From Phycisphaerae bacterium (GTDB lineage: Bacteria; Planctomycetota; Phycisphaerae; Phycisphaerales; UBA1924): a DNA stretch of 11,671 bases. Under the pieces are notes generated by a model, which was given only the letters and a program-made list of their open reading frames with translations, was not told where the DNA came from and made no database searches. The stretch is from positions 1-11,671 of the forward strand of contig JAEUIX010000086.1 of NCBI GenBank assembly GCA_016794945.1, in the 5' to 3' direction. Both the position numbers and the translations under genes were made by a program. Position 1 is the first letter of the stretch. Every line of letters begins with the position of its first letter. Below are positions 1 to 6,752 of this stretch, in pieces.

Positions 1-1
1 C

Positions 2-220
2 TACGAGGGCGAGTTGGCCCAGCCCGGCGCGATCATCCTCCGCCAGGTCGGCACCCCCTTCCGCCCCGGCTTCCAGGTCCGCCGCGCCAAGGACGACTCG
101 CTCTACGCCGTCGGCGAGGGCAAGGTCGTCTTCCACGGCCGAACCGTCCACGTCGACCCCACCGACCCCAAGACCCCCAAGCCGTTCTACCTCAAGCCCA
201 AGACCGCCGCGGCCAAGTGA
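2..220 (+). CDS. rpmA: 50S ribosomal protein bL27, C-terminal part (5' end outside the window)
   Basis: This is the C-terminal 72 residues of a bL27-like protein, open from the window edge and ending in TGA. bL27 sits in the large subunit near the peptidyl transferase centre. The conserved core is visible as ELAQPGAIILRQVGTPFRPG, matching the family pattern of a Gly/Pro-Gly turn, an I-[IV]-[LV]-RQ strand and G-T-x-[FW]-x-PG. The family's KDxTLFAxxxGKVxF segment follows in the form KDDSLYAVGEGKVVF. The Lys-rich tail (KPKTAAAK) suits an rRNA-binding protein. The first 15-20 residues, including the N-terminal arm, lie upstream of the window. An in-frame TTG at 14 is only an internal codon. In most bacteria rplU precedes this gene, so rplU is the expected neighbour outside the window. 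The family assignment is firm. Confidence 0.9.
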   Translation, partial: YEGELAQPGAIILRQVGTPFRPGFQVRRAKDDSLYAVGEGKVVFHGRTVHVDPTDPKTPKPFYLKPKTAAAK

Positions 221-260
221 CCGCCGGCCGGACCGCCCGGGCATCCCGTCGAACCACCAA

Positions 261-284
261 CCCCCGCCACCGGCGGGGGTTTTT
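261..284 (+). terminator. Rho-independent terminator of rpmA
   Basis: A perfect 8-bp GC stem (261-268 CCCCCGCC with 272-279 GGCGGGGG) closes a 3-base loop and is followed directly by five T residues (280-284). It lies 41 bases after the rpmA stop. On the opposite strand the stem is followed by TTGGTGG rather than a T run, so it should act mainly on plus-strand transcription. It also separates rpmA from the convergent kdsA. Confidence 0.9.
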
Positions 285-311
285 GTTGGCACACTGAACG
301 CCGGTCGGCAG

Positions 312-1160
312 TTACCCGGCGGCGACCGCCCCCCGCAGCCGGGCCAGGTCGCCCAGCAGCGCCGGCACCTCGTCCAGCCGAAGCATCGTCGCCGAGTCGC
401 TCAGGGCCGACCGCGGATCCGGGTGGCACTCGATGAACACCGCGTGCACGCCCGCGGCGACCGCCGCGCGGGCCAGCAGCGGCGCGAACTGCGGCTTGCC
501 CCCCGTCTGCTCGCCGGCGCCCGGCTGCTGCGTGCTGTGCGTGCAGTCGAAGCAGACCGGCGGCGGCCCCCCCTCGGCCCCCAGCGCCATCAGCTCCCCA
601 AGGCCGATGAAGTCGTTCACCAGCCGCCCGTAGCCGAAGAACGTCCCGCGCTCGGTCAGCATCGCGTTGACGCACCCCGCCTCGGCGAGCTTCCGCACCG
701 CGCCGGTCATCTCCCCCGGCGACATGAACTGGCCCTTCTTCACGTTGACGGCGCGCCCGCGCTCGGCCGCGGCGGCGCCGGCGGCCACCAGCAGATCAGT
801 CTGCCGGCACAGAAACGCCGGGATCTGCAGCAGGTCCACGGCGTCGGCGGCCGGGCGTGCGTGCGCGGGCTCGTGGATGTCGGTGGTGGTGGGCACGCCC
901 AGGTCGCGCCCGATGCGGGCGATCCACGCCAGGCCCCGCTCCACGCCCGGGCCGCGGGGCGAGCGGATGCTGGAGCGATTGGCCTTGTCGAACGACGCCT
1001 TGAAGACGTAGGGCAGGCCCAGCGCGGCGCATGCGTCCCGCAAGCGCGTGCCGATCGACATGCCCAGTTCGAGCGACTCGAGCACGCACGGCCCGGCGAT
1101 GACCGCCAGCGGCCGGCCGGGACCGATGGAGACGGAGCCCACGCTGCACAGTCGCGCCAT
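312..1160 (-). CDS. kdsA: 3-deoxy-8-phosphooctulonate (Kdo-8-phosphate) synthase, metal-dependent type
   Basis: The product has 282 residues, the normal size for KdsA. The enzyme condenses phosphoenolpyruvate with arabinose-5-phosphate in the cytoplasm to make Kdo-8-phosphate for the LPS inner core. Diagnostic motifs appear in order: GPCVLES (23-29), FKASFDKANRSS (53-64), DIHE (94-97), LQIPAFLCRQTDL (111-123), KKGQF (141-145), ERGTFFGY (170-177), DCTHSTQ (205-211) and ECHPDP (244-249). Cys25, His208, Glu244 and Asp255 line up with the four metal ligands of the Aquifex enzyme (C11, H185, E222, D233). The metal-independent E. coli enzyme has Asn in place of this Cys. The ATG at 1160 was preferred to an in-frame TTG at 1169 because the family starts close to the GPC motif. 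No Shine-Dalgarno is visible, but TAACCT ends 8 bases before the ATG. The gene is convergent with rpmA and lies 65 bases after the sugar dehydrogenase gene. Confidence 0.95.
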   Translation of the reverse strand: MARLCSVGSVSIGPGRPLAVIAGPCVLESLELGMSIGTRLRDACAALGLPYVFKASFDKANRSSIRSPRGPGVERGLAWIARIGRDLGVPTTTDIHEPAHARPAADAVDLLQIPAFLCRQTDLLVAAGAAAAERGRAVNVKKGQFMSPGEMTGAVRKLAEAGCVNAMLTERGTFFGYGRLVNDFIGLGELMALGAEGGPPPVCFDCTHSTQQPGAGEQTGGKPQFAPLLARAAVAAGVHAVFIECHPDPRSALSDSATMLRLDEVPALLGDLARLRGAVAAG

Positions 1161-1190
1161 AGGCGGCAAGGTTAGGTTCGGGGCCAGCGC

Positions 1191-1213
1191 CCGGCCGACG
1201 CCCAGCCGGCCGG
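1191..1213. repeat. Inverted repeat between the sugar dehydrogenase gene and kdsA
   Basis: CCGGCCG (1191-1197) can pair with CGGCCGG (1207-1213) around a 9-base loop in the 65-base gap. No T run follows on either strand, so it is at best a weak or Rho-assisted attenuator, and it may be chance in GC-rich DNA. Confidence 0.25.
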
Positions 1214-1225
1214 CGGCGCGACCGA

Positions 1226-2713
1226 TCAGCCGGTGAAGAACAGCACGATGAACGCGTCGAAGTCCGTTCCCGTGATGAACCCGTCGGGCCCGGCGTTCGG
1301 GTCGCTCGAGCCCTCGGTGGCGACGTCCGCCAGCTCGCCCCCGGCGAAGAACGCCTGGATGAAGGAGTCGAAGTCCTCCCCCGTCAGGAACCCGTCGGGG
1401 CCGGGAGCGGCGCCGCCGGCGTTGTACACGTCCGCCAGGCTCGGCAGCGGCGCCTGCGGCACCAGCTTGTACACGTAGCCGTCGAGCGTGCAGACCAGCA
1501 GCTCACCCTGGTGATCCACGCCGAAGCTGCTGTAGTTCTTCGAAACGCCCAGGTACGGCGTGTGCGCCAGCACGTCCACCGCGGCGCCGTTGATCAGCCG
1601 GAGCGACCAGAGCTTCCTGGTGCTGTAGTCGGCGAAGAAGTACCGGCCCCGCCACCACGGGAACGCGCGGCCGTGGTAGACGTAGCCGCCGGTCACGGTG
1701 GTGCCCGTGAAGTCGGCCGTGATCGAGCCCGTGGGGTTGCGCGGGTAGTCGTACACCGGCGTGATGAGCTGCCCGGGCGCCAGCGCCGTGCTCGAGGACG
1801 TCGTCAGCAGGCCCTCGAACCGAGGCCAGCCGAAATTGGCGCCCGCGGGCGCGTTGCCCTGCAGCACGCTCACTTCCTCGCGCGAGCCGGAGCCGACGTC
1901 CGCGATGTACATGTCGCCCGTCGGCGGATCGAAGCTGAACCGCCACGGGTTGCGCAGGCCCATCACCCAGATCTCCGGTCGCGGCGTGCCGGTGGTCGCG
2001 CCGGCGGGGATGGGCACGACCGGGTTGTCGGGCGGCACCCGCGCCGGCGCCGCCGGGTCGTCGCCGGGGCGCAGCGTCACGTCAAGCCGCAGGATCTTGC
2101 CCATCAGGTTGCGTGAGTCCTGGGCACTGGACGAGCTCCCCCCGTCGCCCGAGGCGACGTAGAGCATCCCGTCGGGGCCGAACTGCATGCACCCGCCGTT
2201 GTGGTTCCCGCCGGGGCGGTTGAACGTGAACACCTCGCCGACGAACAGCGCCGCCTGCGGGTCGCCCGGGTCGCGCCGCAGCCGGGCGATCACCGTCCGA
2301 CTCGAGCCGGACCCTCCGGGCAGCAGCGGGGCGTTGTAGTAGACGTAGCACGTGCCGGCGTTCGGGCTGCCGGCCGCGGCGAACTCCGGGTGGAACACCA
2401 GCGACAGCAGCCCCTGCTCGCCCCCGTACTGCACCCGCGAGGTCAGGTCGATCCACGCCGCGTTGGAGACCGGCGCCGGCGTGCCCGAGCCGCTGTACAC
2501 CCCCCGGTAGATCACGCCGCGCTGCCCGGCCACGTAGAGCACCGTCGACGGCTCGTCGGGCGCCACGCGCACGTCGACGGGCGCCGACGACGTGCGGAAG
2601 AACACCGGCGCCGCCTGCACGAAGTCCCACGGCTGGGCCGCGCCCTGCCCGCAGAAGGCTCCGAGCATCACCGCGCCGGCGAGCGTGGCCCGGGTCGTGC
2701 TGAACTGGGGCAT
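1226..2713 (-). CDS. Secreted PQQ-dependent sugar dehydrogenase (GSDH family) with C-terminal dockerin-like tandem module
   Basis: The product has 495 residues. Residues 1-26 form a signal peptide (hydrophobic 9-20, likely cleavage after GAA at 26), so it is exported. Residues 30-420 match the glucose/sorbosone dehydrogenase six-bladed propeller family, which oxidises sugar hydroxyls with PQQ and calcium. Seen motifs are GGEQGLLSLVFHPEF (97-111), NHNGG (170-174), FGPDGMLYVASGDGG (178-192), MGLRNPWRFSFD (251-262), YIADVG (269-274) and ANFGWPRFEG (292-301). His171 corresponds to the catalytic base (His144) of Acinetobacter soluble glucose dehydrogenase and Arg254 to its Arg228. Residues 427-495 hold two EF-hand/dockerin-like copies, with loops at about 437-447 and 473-484. 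GAGG (2721-2724) lies 7 bases before the ATG and supports this start. It lies 63 bases after its paralogue and is probably co-transcribed with it. The actual substrate and PQQ use are unproven. Confidence 0.85.
   Translation of the reverse strand: MPQFSTTRATLAGAVMLGAFCGQGAAQPWDFVQAAPVFFRTSSAPVDVRVAPDEPSTVLYVAGQRGVIYRGVYSGSGTPAPVSNAAWIDLTSRVQYGGEQGLLSLVFHPEFAAAGSPNAGTCYVYYNAPLLPGGSGSSRTVIARLRRDPGDPQAALFVGEVFTFNRPGGNHNGGCMQFGPDGMLYVASGDGGSSSSAQDSRNLMGKILRLDVTLRPGDDPAAPARVPPDNPVVPIPAGATTGTPRPEIWVMGLRNPWRFSFDPPTGDMYIADVGSGSREEVSVLQGNAPAGANFGWPRFEGLLTTSSSTALAPGQLITPVYDYPRNPTGSITADFTGTTVTGGYVYHGRAFPWWRGRYFFADYSTRKLWSLRLINGAAVDVLAHTPYLGVSKNYSSFGVDHQGELLVCTLDGYVYKLVPQAPLPSLADVYNAGGAAPGPDGFLTGEDFDSFIQAFFAGGELADVATEGSSDPNAGPDGFITGTDFDAFIVLFFTG
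1229..1435 (-). repeat. 3' coding module, tandem EF-hand/dockerin-like copies (first paralogue)
   Basis: This encodes residues 427-495 of the downstream sugar dehydrogenase. Two copies share the core GPDGF-[IL]-TG-x-DFD-[AS]-FI. The 3'-most part (1235-1264 and 1272-1298) is base-for-base identical to 2786-2815 and 2823-2849 in the paralogue, far closer than the propeller domains. There is no terminal transmembrane helix or Arg tail, so it is not a PEP-CTERM type sorting signal. Confidence 0.75.
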
Positions 2714-2776
2714 GGGCGTGCCTCGACTGGTTGACGCCCCGGCGAGCGGAGTTCCCCTGGGCGGCGCGGGCGCGGC

Positions 2777-4381
2777 TCAGGCGGAGAAGAACAGCACGAT
2801 GAACGCGTCGAAGTCGGTGCCGGTGATGAACCCGTCGGGCCCGGCGTTCAGGTTGGTCGAACCCTCGGTGGCGATGTCGGCCAGCGGGTCGCTCTCGAAG
2901 AACTTCTGGATGAAGAAGTCGAAGTCGACGCCGGTGACGAAGCCGTCCGGCCCGGCCAGGCCGTTCTCCTGGGCCACGTCGGCGCGGGAGGGCTGCCCCG
3001 GGCCCGGGATGATCTTGCGCAGTCGGCCGTTGGCCTGGCAGATGTAGAGCTCGCCCTCATTGTCCTGCCCGAAGCTGGTGATGTTGGCGAACGTCGGGCT
3101 GGTGTTAAGGTGGGTCGTGTGGATCTGGAAGTCCGTCGCCACGCCGTTGACCATGCGCACGGACCAGATGCGGGCGTTCACGTAGTCGGCGAAGAAGTAG
3201 CGCCCGCGCCACCCGGGAATCGCTTTGCCCCAATAGCAGAACCCGCCCGTGACCGAGGCCCCGGTCATCGCTGAGGTGTACTGCGGCCACGAAGCGCTGG
3301 TGGCGTGCGGGTAGTCATAGACCGGCGGCGTGTGCGTCGGGGGCGTGAGCGTGGTGCCGCTGTTGTAGGTGCGGTCGCTCTCCCAGCGGCGCCAGCCGTA
3401 GTTGCGCCCGGGCCCGCCGTTGCCGGGGACCCAGTTGATCTCCTCCCACACGTCCTGGCCGACGTCGGCGATGTACAGATCGCCCTTGAGCCGGTCGAAG
3501 CTGAAGCGCCACGGGTTGCGCAGACCGTTGGCCCAGATCTCGTCCAGGCCCGCGACGCCCACGTACGGGTTGTCCGACGGCACGCGGTAGTTGAACGACG
3601 TCCACACGTCGCCGGGCTGCAGCGACACGTTGAGCCGGAGCATCTTGCCCAGCAGGATGTTCAGGTTCTGGGCGAAGTTGTTCGGGTCGCCGCCCGAGCC
3701 GCCGTCGCCGGTGGCGATGTACAGCATGCCGTCCGGGCCGAAGTGCATCGCCCCGCCGTTGTGGTTCCAGTACGGCTGCGGGAACACCAGGATGGTCTTG
3801 GCCGTGCTCGTGTCGGCCAGGTTGGGGTTGCCGCTCTGCCGGCGGTAGCGGACGATCCGCGTCTCGCCCAGGTCCCAGCAGGTGCCGCTGGTGTTGCTGT
3901 AGCCGTACACGCCCCGGGGGCCGGTGTAGTTGATGAAGAACACGCCCTCGTTCAGCGAGCCCGGCGTGTTGTAGTCCGGGTGGAAGGCGATGGAGAACAG
4001 GCCCTGCTCGTTCTGCCGCACGCGGCTGTACGTGCCCGTCTGCGTGCGCGTCGGGCCGAAGGGCGTGTCCTCGACCGTCGGGTTGGTGATCGTTCCGCCG
4101 GTCGGCACCAGCAACGCCGAGACGTCCAGGAACGTGCTGAGCGTCACCGTCGGCGGGTTCGTCGCGCGGTTCAGCAGCGCCAGGCGGATCAGCCCGGTCT
4201 GCTGCACGATGAACAGCCGGTTCACCGAGTCGCCCGGGGCGTTGTACATCCCCACCGGCGCCGAAAGCCCGGTGATCGTCGCTTCCAGTTCACCCAGGTC
4301 CAGGCTCTGCGCCCGCACCGACGGTCCGGAGACACTCATCACAAGGCCGACGGCCGCGGCCAGCACGGTACGAATCGCCAT
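2777..4381 (-). CDS. Secreted PQQ-dependent sugar dehydrogenase (GSDH family) with C-terminal dockerin-like tandem module, second paralogue
   Basis: The product has 534 residues. Residues 1-24 form a signal peptide (hydrophobic 5-18, likely cleavage after VRA). The propeller spans about 30-460 and shows NEQGLFSIAFHPDY (124-137), NHNGG (206-210), FGPDGMLYIATGDGG (214-228), NGLRNPWRFSFD (285-296), YIADVGQDVWEE (303-314) and NYGW (327-330). His207 and Arg288 match the catalytic positions noted in the paralogue. It is longer than its neighbour through insertions at about 88-121 and 150-172. Residues 467-534 carry the same two-copy module, ending FIVLFFSA. The ATG at 4381 is fixed by AGGAG (4388-4392, 6-base spacing) and the signal peptide. 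The reading frame stays open far upstream, but that stretch is Arg/Gly/Ala-rich antisense shadow. The 200-base gap before it suggests its own promoter, though I see no convincing -35/-10 pair. Substrate unknown. Confidence 0.85.
   Translation of the reverse strand: MAIRTVLAAAVGLVMSVSGPSVRAQSLDLGELEATITGLSAPVGMYNAPGDSVNRLFIVQQTGLIRLALLNRATNPPTVTLSTFLDVSALLVPTGGTITNPTVEDTPFGPTRTQTGTYSRVRQNEQGLFSIAFHPDYNTPGSLNEGVFFINYTGPRGVYGYSNTSGTCWDLGETRIVRYRRQSGNPNLADTSTAKTILVFPQPYWNHNGGAMHFGPDGMLYIATGDGGSGGDPNNFAQNLNILLGKMLRLNVSLQPGDVWTSFNYRVPSDNPYVGVAGLDEIWANGLRNPWRFSFDRLKGDLYIADVGQDVWEEINWVPGNGGPGRNYGWRRWESDRTYNSGTTLTPPTHTPPVYDYPHATSASWPQYTSAMTGASVTGGFCYWGKAIPGWRGRYFFADYVNARIWSVRMVNGVATDFQIHTTHLNTSPTFANITSFGQDNEGELYICQANGRLRKIIPGPGQPSRADVAQENGLAGPDGFVTGVDFDFFIQKFFESDPLADIATEGSTNLNAGPDGFITGTDFDAFIVLFFSA
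2780..2983 (-). repeat. 3' coding module, tandem EF-hand/dockerin-like copies (second paralogue)
   Basis: This encodes residues 467-534 of the upstream sugar dehydrogenase. Copy 1 has the core GPDGFVTGVDFDFFIQKFF and copy 2 has GPDGFITGTDFDAFIVLFF. The second loop reads N-A-G-P-D-G-F-I-T-G-T-D, an EF-hand-like 12-mer with Asn, Asp, Thr and Asp at loop positions 1, 5, 9 and 12. Copy 1 lacks a calcium ligand at position 1. Confidence 0.75.
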
Positions 4382-4387
4382 GATCCA

Positions 4388-4392
4388 CTCCT
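4388..4392 (-). promoter_or_regulatory. Shine-Dalgarno fixing the start of the second sugar dehydrogenase
   Basis: AGGAG on the minus strand lies 6 bases before the ATG at 4381. It decides the start, because the reading frame itself continues open for more than 2 kb upstream. Confidence 0.8.
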
Positions 4393-4581
4393 GGGTTGAT
4401 CCCTCGGACTCTGCAACCCGCCGCGGAGCCCGTCGGCACCGCGAGCGGGCCGCCGGTTCCGGGCGAATACCTGACACCCTCCGGCTGTTGGGCCGGGCGG
4501 GTTCCTTCCTCTGGTTCAAATGTACGCCGAAACGACCGGCCCGCCACCGCAACACCCCCGCCAGGGACCGAAAACCACGGT

Positions 4582-6708
4582 TCACGGGGGCTGGTTGGGC
4601 ATGACCGGCGGCGCAGGGGCATCGGGCGGCCGGGACGCCGGGCCGATGTTCCGCAGGGCGTCGCGGGCCTTGTCGGGCTCCCCGAGCGCGCCGTACAGAT
4701 CCGCGAGCTTCTGCCAGCGCTGATCGGTGGGCGCCAGCTCGATCGCTCGCCTCAGCGGCTCGACCGCCTCGCGGGCGCGCCCCGCGTAGAACAGCGCGGT
4801 GGCGTGGTCCTCCAGCAGCACCGCCGAACGCGGCCGCGCGGCCAGGGCCCGCTCGACGATCGGCACCGCCCGCGCCGCCCGCTGGAGCCCCAGCAGCCCC
4901 CGCGCCGCCGCCGAAACCACCGCGACATCGGCCGGGTGATCCGCCGCGGCTCGCTCGAAGACCGCCGCCGCTTCGTCCAGCCGGCCGGTGCCGGCCAGCA
5001 CGTCGGCCAGCGCGCGGACCAGGAAGGGATCCGCCGGCCGCTTCGCCAGGTACCCGCGGACCATCGATTCGAGTTCGGCCACGGGAGCCTGCCGCAGGCG
5101 CATCAGGTGCGCCAGCGCCAGCACCAGGTCGTCGCGCGGTCCGCCCCGGTCCATGGCCCGCCGCAGGGCCGTCTCGGCCCCGGCGAAGTCGCCGACCACC
5201 CCGCTGGCCCACCACAGCCGCAGATCGCTCGACGCCGTGGACATCAGCGCGATGCCCCCCTGGCCGATGGGGCGGCTCAGGCCGTCGAGCGCCAGCACCC
5301 GCCGGGCCGCCGCCGCCTGATCGTCGGTCGCCTTGAACGACCCGCTGAACAGCGCCTGCCCGTCGATGGAAGCCAGGCGGTTGTACGCCAGCTCGCCCTG
5401 CCAGCGGCCGTACCACATCGCCGCGCCGTGCGCTGCGCCCGCCGCCAGCAGCAGCGTCGCCCCGGCGAACAGCGTGCCGGCCGCGGTCAGCCGGCCGGCG
5501 CGCTTGAGCTGCCAGTACGGCCCGCGCACGTTCGCGTCGCGCAGCAGCCGCCAGGTCTTGTGCACCATGAAGGTGCCGATCATGGCGATGCCCGCGGCCA
5601 TCAGCAGCGGCACGCTCTCGTACATGCCGCGGTACCCGCGGAAGATCAGGAACCACACCGCCAGCATCACCGCCTCTTCGGCGAGCGAGAGGTCGTAGCG
5701 TCCGGCCTTCTTCCTGGCGGCGTCGGCGCGGACGGCCGGTCCCGAGCGCGGGCGCGTCAGGACGGCGGGCGCCCCGACGCCGACGTACAGCGCCCCGTTG
5801 GGGCACACCGAGACGCAGTCGAGGCACTTCATGCACCCGGGGTCGACCACGGCGCCGTAGTCGCGCACCTCGTCGCTCACGCGCACGTTGCTGGTGCAGA
5901 CGGCGGTGCAGTGGCCGCAGTGGTTGCACGCGTCGGTGACGCGGATGCGCACCGGCGCCAGCCGGTCCGCCGGGGCAAAGAAGCCGCCGTACGGGCAGCC
6001 GTAGGTGCAGAAGGCCTTGGCGCCCAGGAAGTAGACCGTGGCGAACCCGCAGATCAGCAGGAACGGCGCCGCGATGTACCACGGCGGGAACGTGGCCCAG
6101 AAGTCCTCGACGATGAAGTGCGGCCGGAACGTCGGCCGGGGGTAGACCACGCCCATCCAGTCGGGCATGCCGCCGAACCAGGCGTCCATCGCGGGGCGGA
6201 GCGCCTCGCGCCGCAGCGTGGGCCAGGCGAACATGTACAGCGCCAGGCCCAGCGGCACCCACAGCAGCAGGCGCGAGCGCCACGGCTTGGGGTGCACGCC
6301 GCACTTCTTCATCAGCCAGCCGCAGGCGTCCTGCAGCGCCACCACGTGGCACGCCCAGCCGCAGAAGAACCGCCCGACGATCAGCGTGCCGAGGATCGCC
6401 AGCACGAAGACCACGAACCCGGCGTTCACCAGCCCCGCCTCGAGCGTCTGCATGCTCTCGGACGGCTCGATGGGCGACAGCGTCTCGCGCACGCCGTCGC
6501 GCATGCCCGACAGCACCCACTGCGCCACGTGCACCGCGAAGACCACGTGCAGCAGGCCCAGCACCGCCGCGCGCCACGGCCCGGCGCGGCTGCGCCGGAT
6601 GCGCGCCGGGCCCGCCGGGGCGGCGATCACCGGCAACGCCACCGACGCGGGCCCGCAACCCTGGCGGGCGGGGGCGACGGTCGAAGAGGGGCCGGCCGTA
6701 TCGCTCAT
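4582..6708 (-). CDS. Membrane polyferredoxin (NapH/CcoG-like, two 4Fe-4S clusters) with C-terminal TPR domain
   Basis: The product has 708 residues. Likely membrane helices lie at about 48-67, 93-113, 147-162, 211-230, 344-357, 362-382 and 405-428. Two four-cysteine motifs of the 4Fe-4S type occupy 261-271 (CNHCGHCTAVC) and 292-303 (CMKCLDCVSVCP). Two CxxxC pairs also sit beside helices, at Cys116/Cys120 (CGWAC) and Cys234/Cys238 (CTYGCP), as in NapH/NosR/CcoG-type proteins that pass electrons at the membrane. Residues about 500-690 are Ala/Leu-rich helical repeats of TPR type. On a simple helix count the clusters face the cytoplasm and the TPR tail faces outward. That topology is a guess. 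The ATG at 6708 was chosen over a TTG at 6717. No Shine-Dalgarno is seen, but TAGCCT ends 9 bases before the ATG. It starts 44 bases after the dioxygenase gene. No flavin- or copper-binding motif was recognised. Its electron donor and acceptor are unknown. Confidence 0.8.
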   Translation of the reverse strand: MSDTAGPSSTVAPARQGCGPASVALPVIAAPAGPARIRRSRAGPWRAAVLGLLHVVFAVHVAQWVLSGMRDGVRETLSPIEPSESMQTLEAGLVNAGFVVFVLAILGTLIVGRFFCGWACHVVALQDACGWLMKKCGVHPKPWRSRLLLWVPLGLALYMFAWPTLRREALRPAMDAWFGGMPDWMGVVYPRPTFRPHFIVEDFWATFPPWYIAAPFLLICGFATVYFLGAKAFCTYGCPYGGFFAPADRLAPVRIRVTDACNHCGHCTAVCTSNVRVSDEVRDYGAVVDPGCMKCLDCVSVCPNGALYVGVGAPAVLTRPRSGPAVRADAARKKAGRYDLSLAEEAVMLAVWFLIFRGYRGMYESVPLLMAAGIAMIGTFMVHKTWRLLRDANVRGPYWQLKRAGRLTAAGTLFAGATLLLAAGAAHGAAMWYGRWQGELAYNRLASIDGQALFSGSFKATDDQAAAARRVLALDGLSRPIGQGGIALMSTASSDLRLWWASGVVGDFAGAETALRRAMDRGGPRDDLVLALAHLMRLRQAPVAELESMVRGYLAKRPADPFLVRALADVLAGTGRLDEAAAVFERAAADHPADVAVVSAAARGLLGLQRAARAVPIVERALAARPRSAVLLEDHATALFYAGRAREAVEPLRRAIELAPTDQRWQKLADLYGALGEPDKARDALRNIGPASRPPDAPAPPVMPNQPP

Positions 6709-6752
6709 GGGCACCAAAGGCTAGACCTCGCCGCGGCCGGCGCGTGCGCCCG

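Noticed and set aside
2650..2713. Lipoprotein signal in the first sugar dehydrogenase
   Set aside because: Cys21 follows LGAF, which does not fit a lipobox because the residue before Cys is Phe. Ordinary signal peptidase I cleavage after GAA is more likely.
1226..2734. Open frames of 147-201 codons overlapping the first sugar dehydrogenase
   Set aside because: These are shadow frames of a protein with strong family motifs and a signal peptide.
4428..4450. Hairpin in the 200-base gap before the second sugar dehydrogenase
   Set aside because: It has only a 5-bp stem around a 13-base loop with no T run, which is not distinguishable from chance in this composition. No riboswitch-like structure was recognised there either.
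2777..6658. A single 1293-codon open frame ending in the second sugar dehydrogenase
   Set aside because: Only the part from 4381 down is a real protein, with Shine-Dalgarno and signal peptide. The upstream two thirds is Arg/Gly/Ala-rich and lies in another frame of the polyferredoxin gene, as expected for GC-rich shadow.
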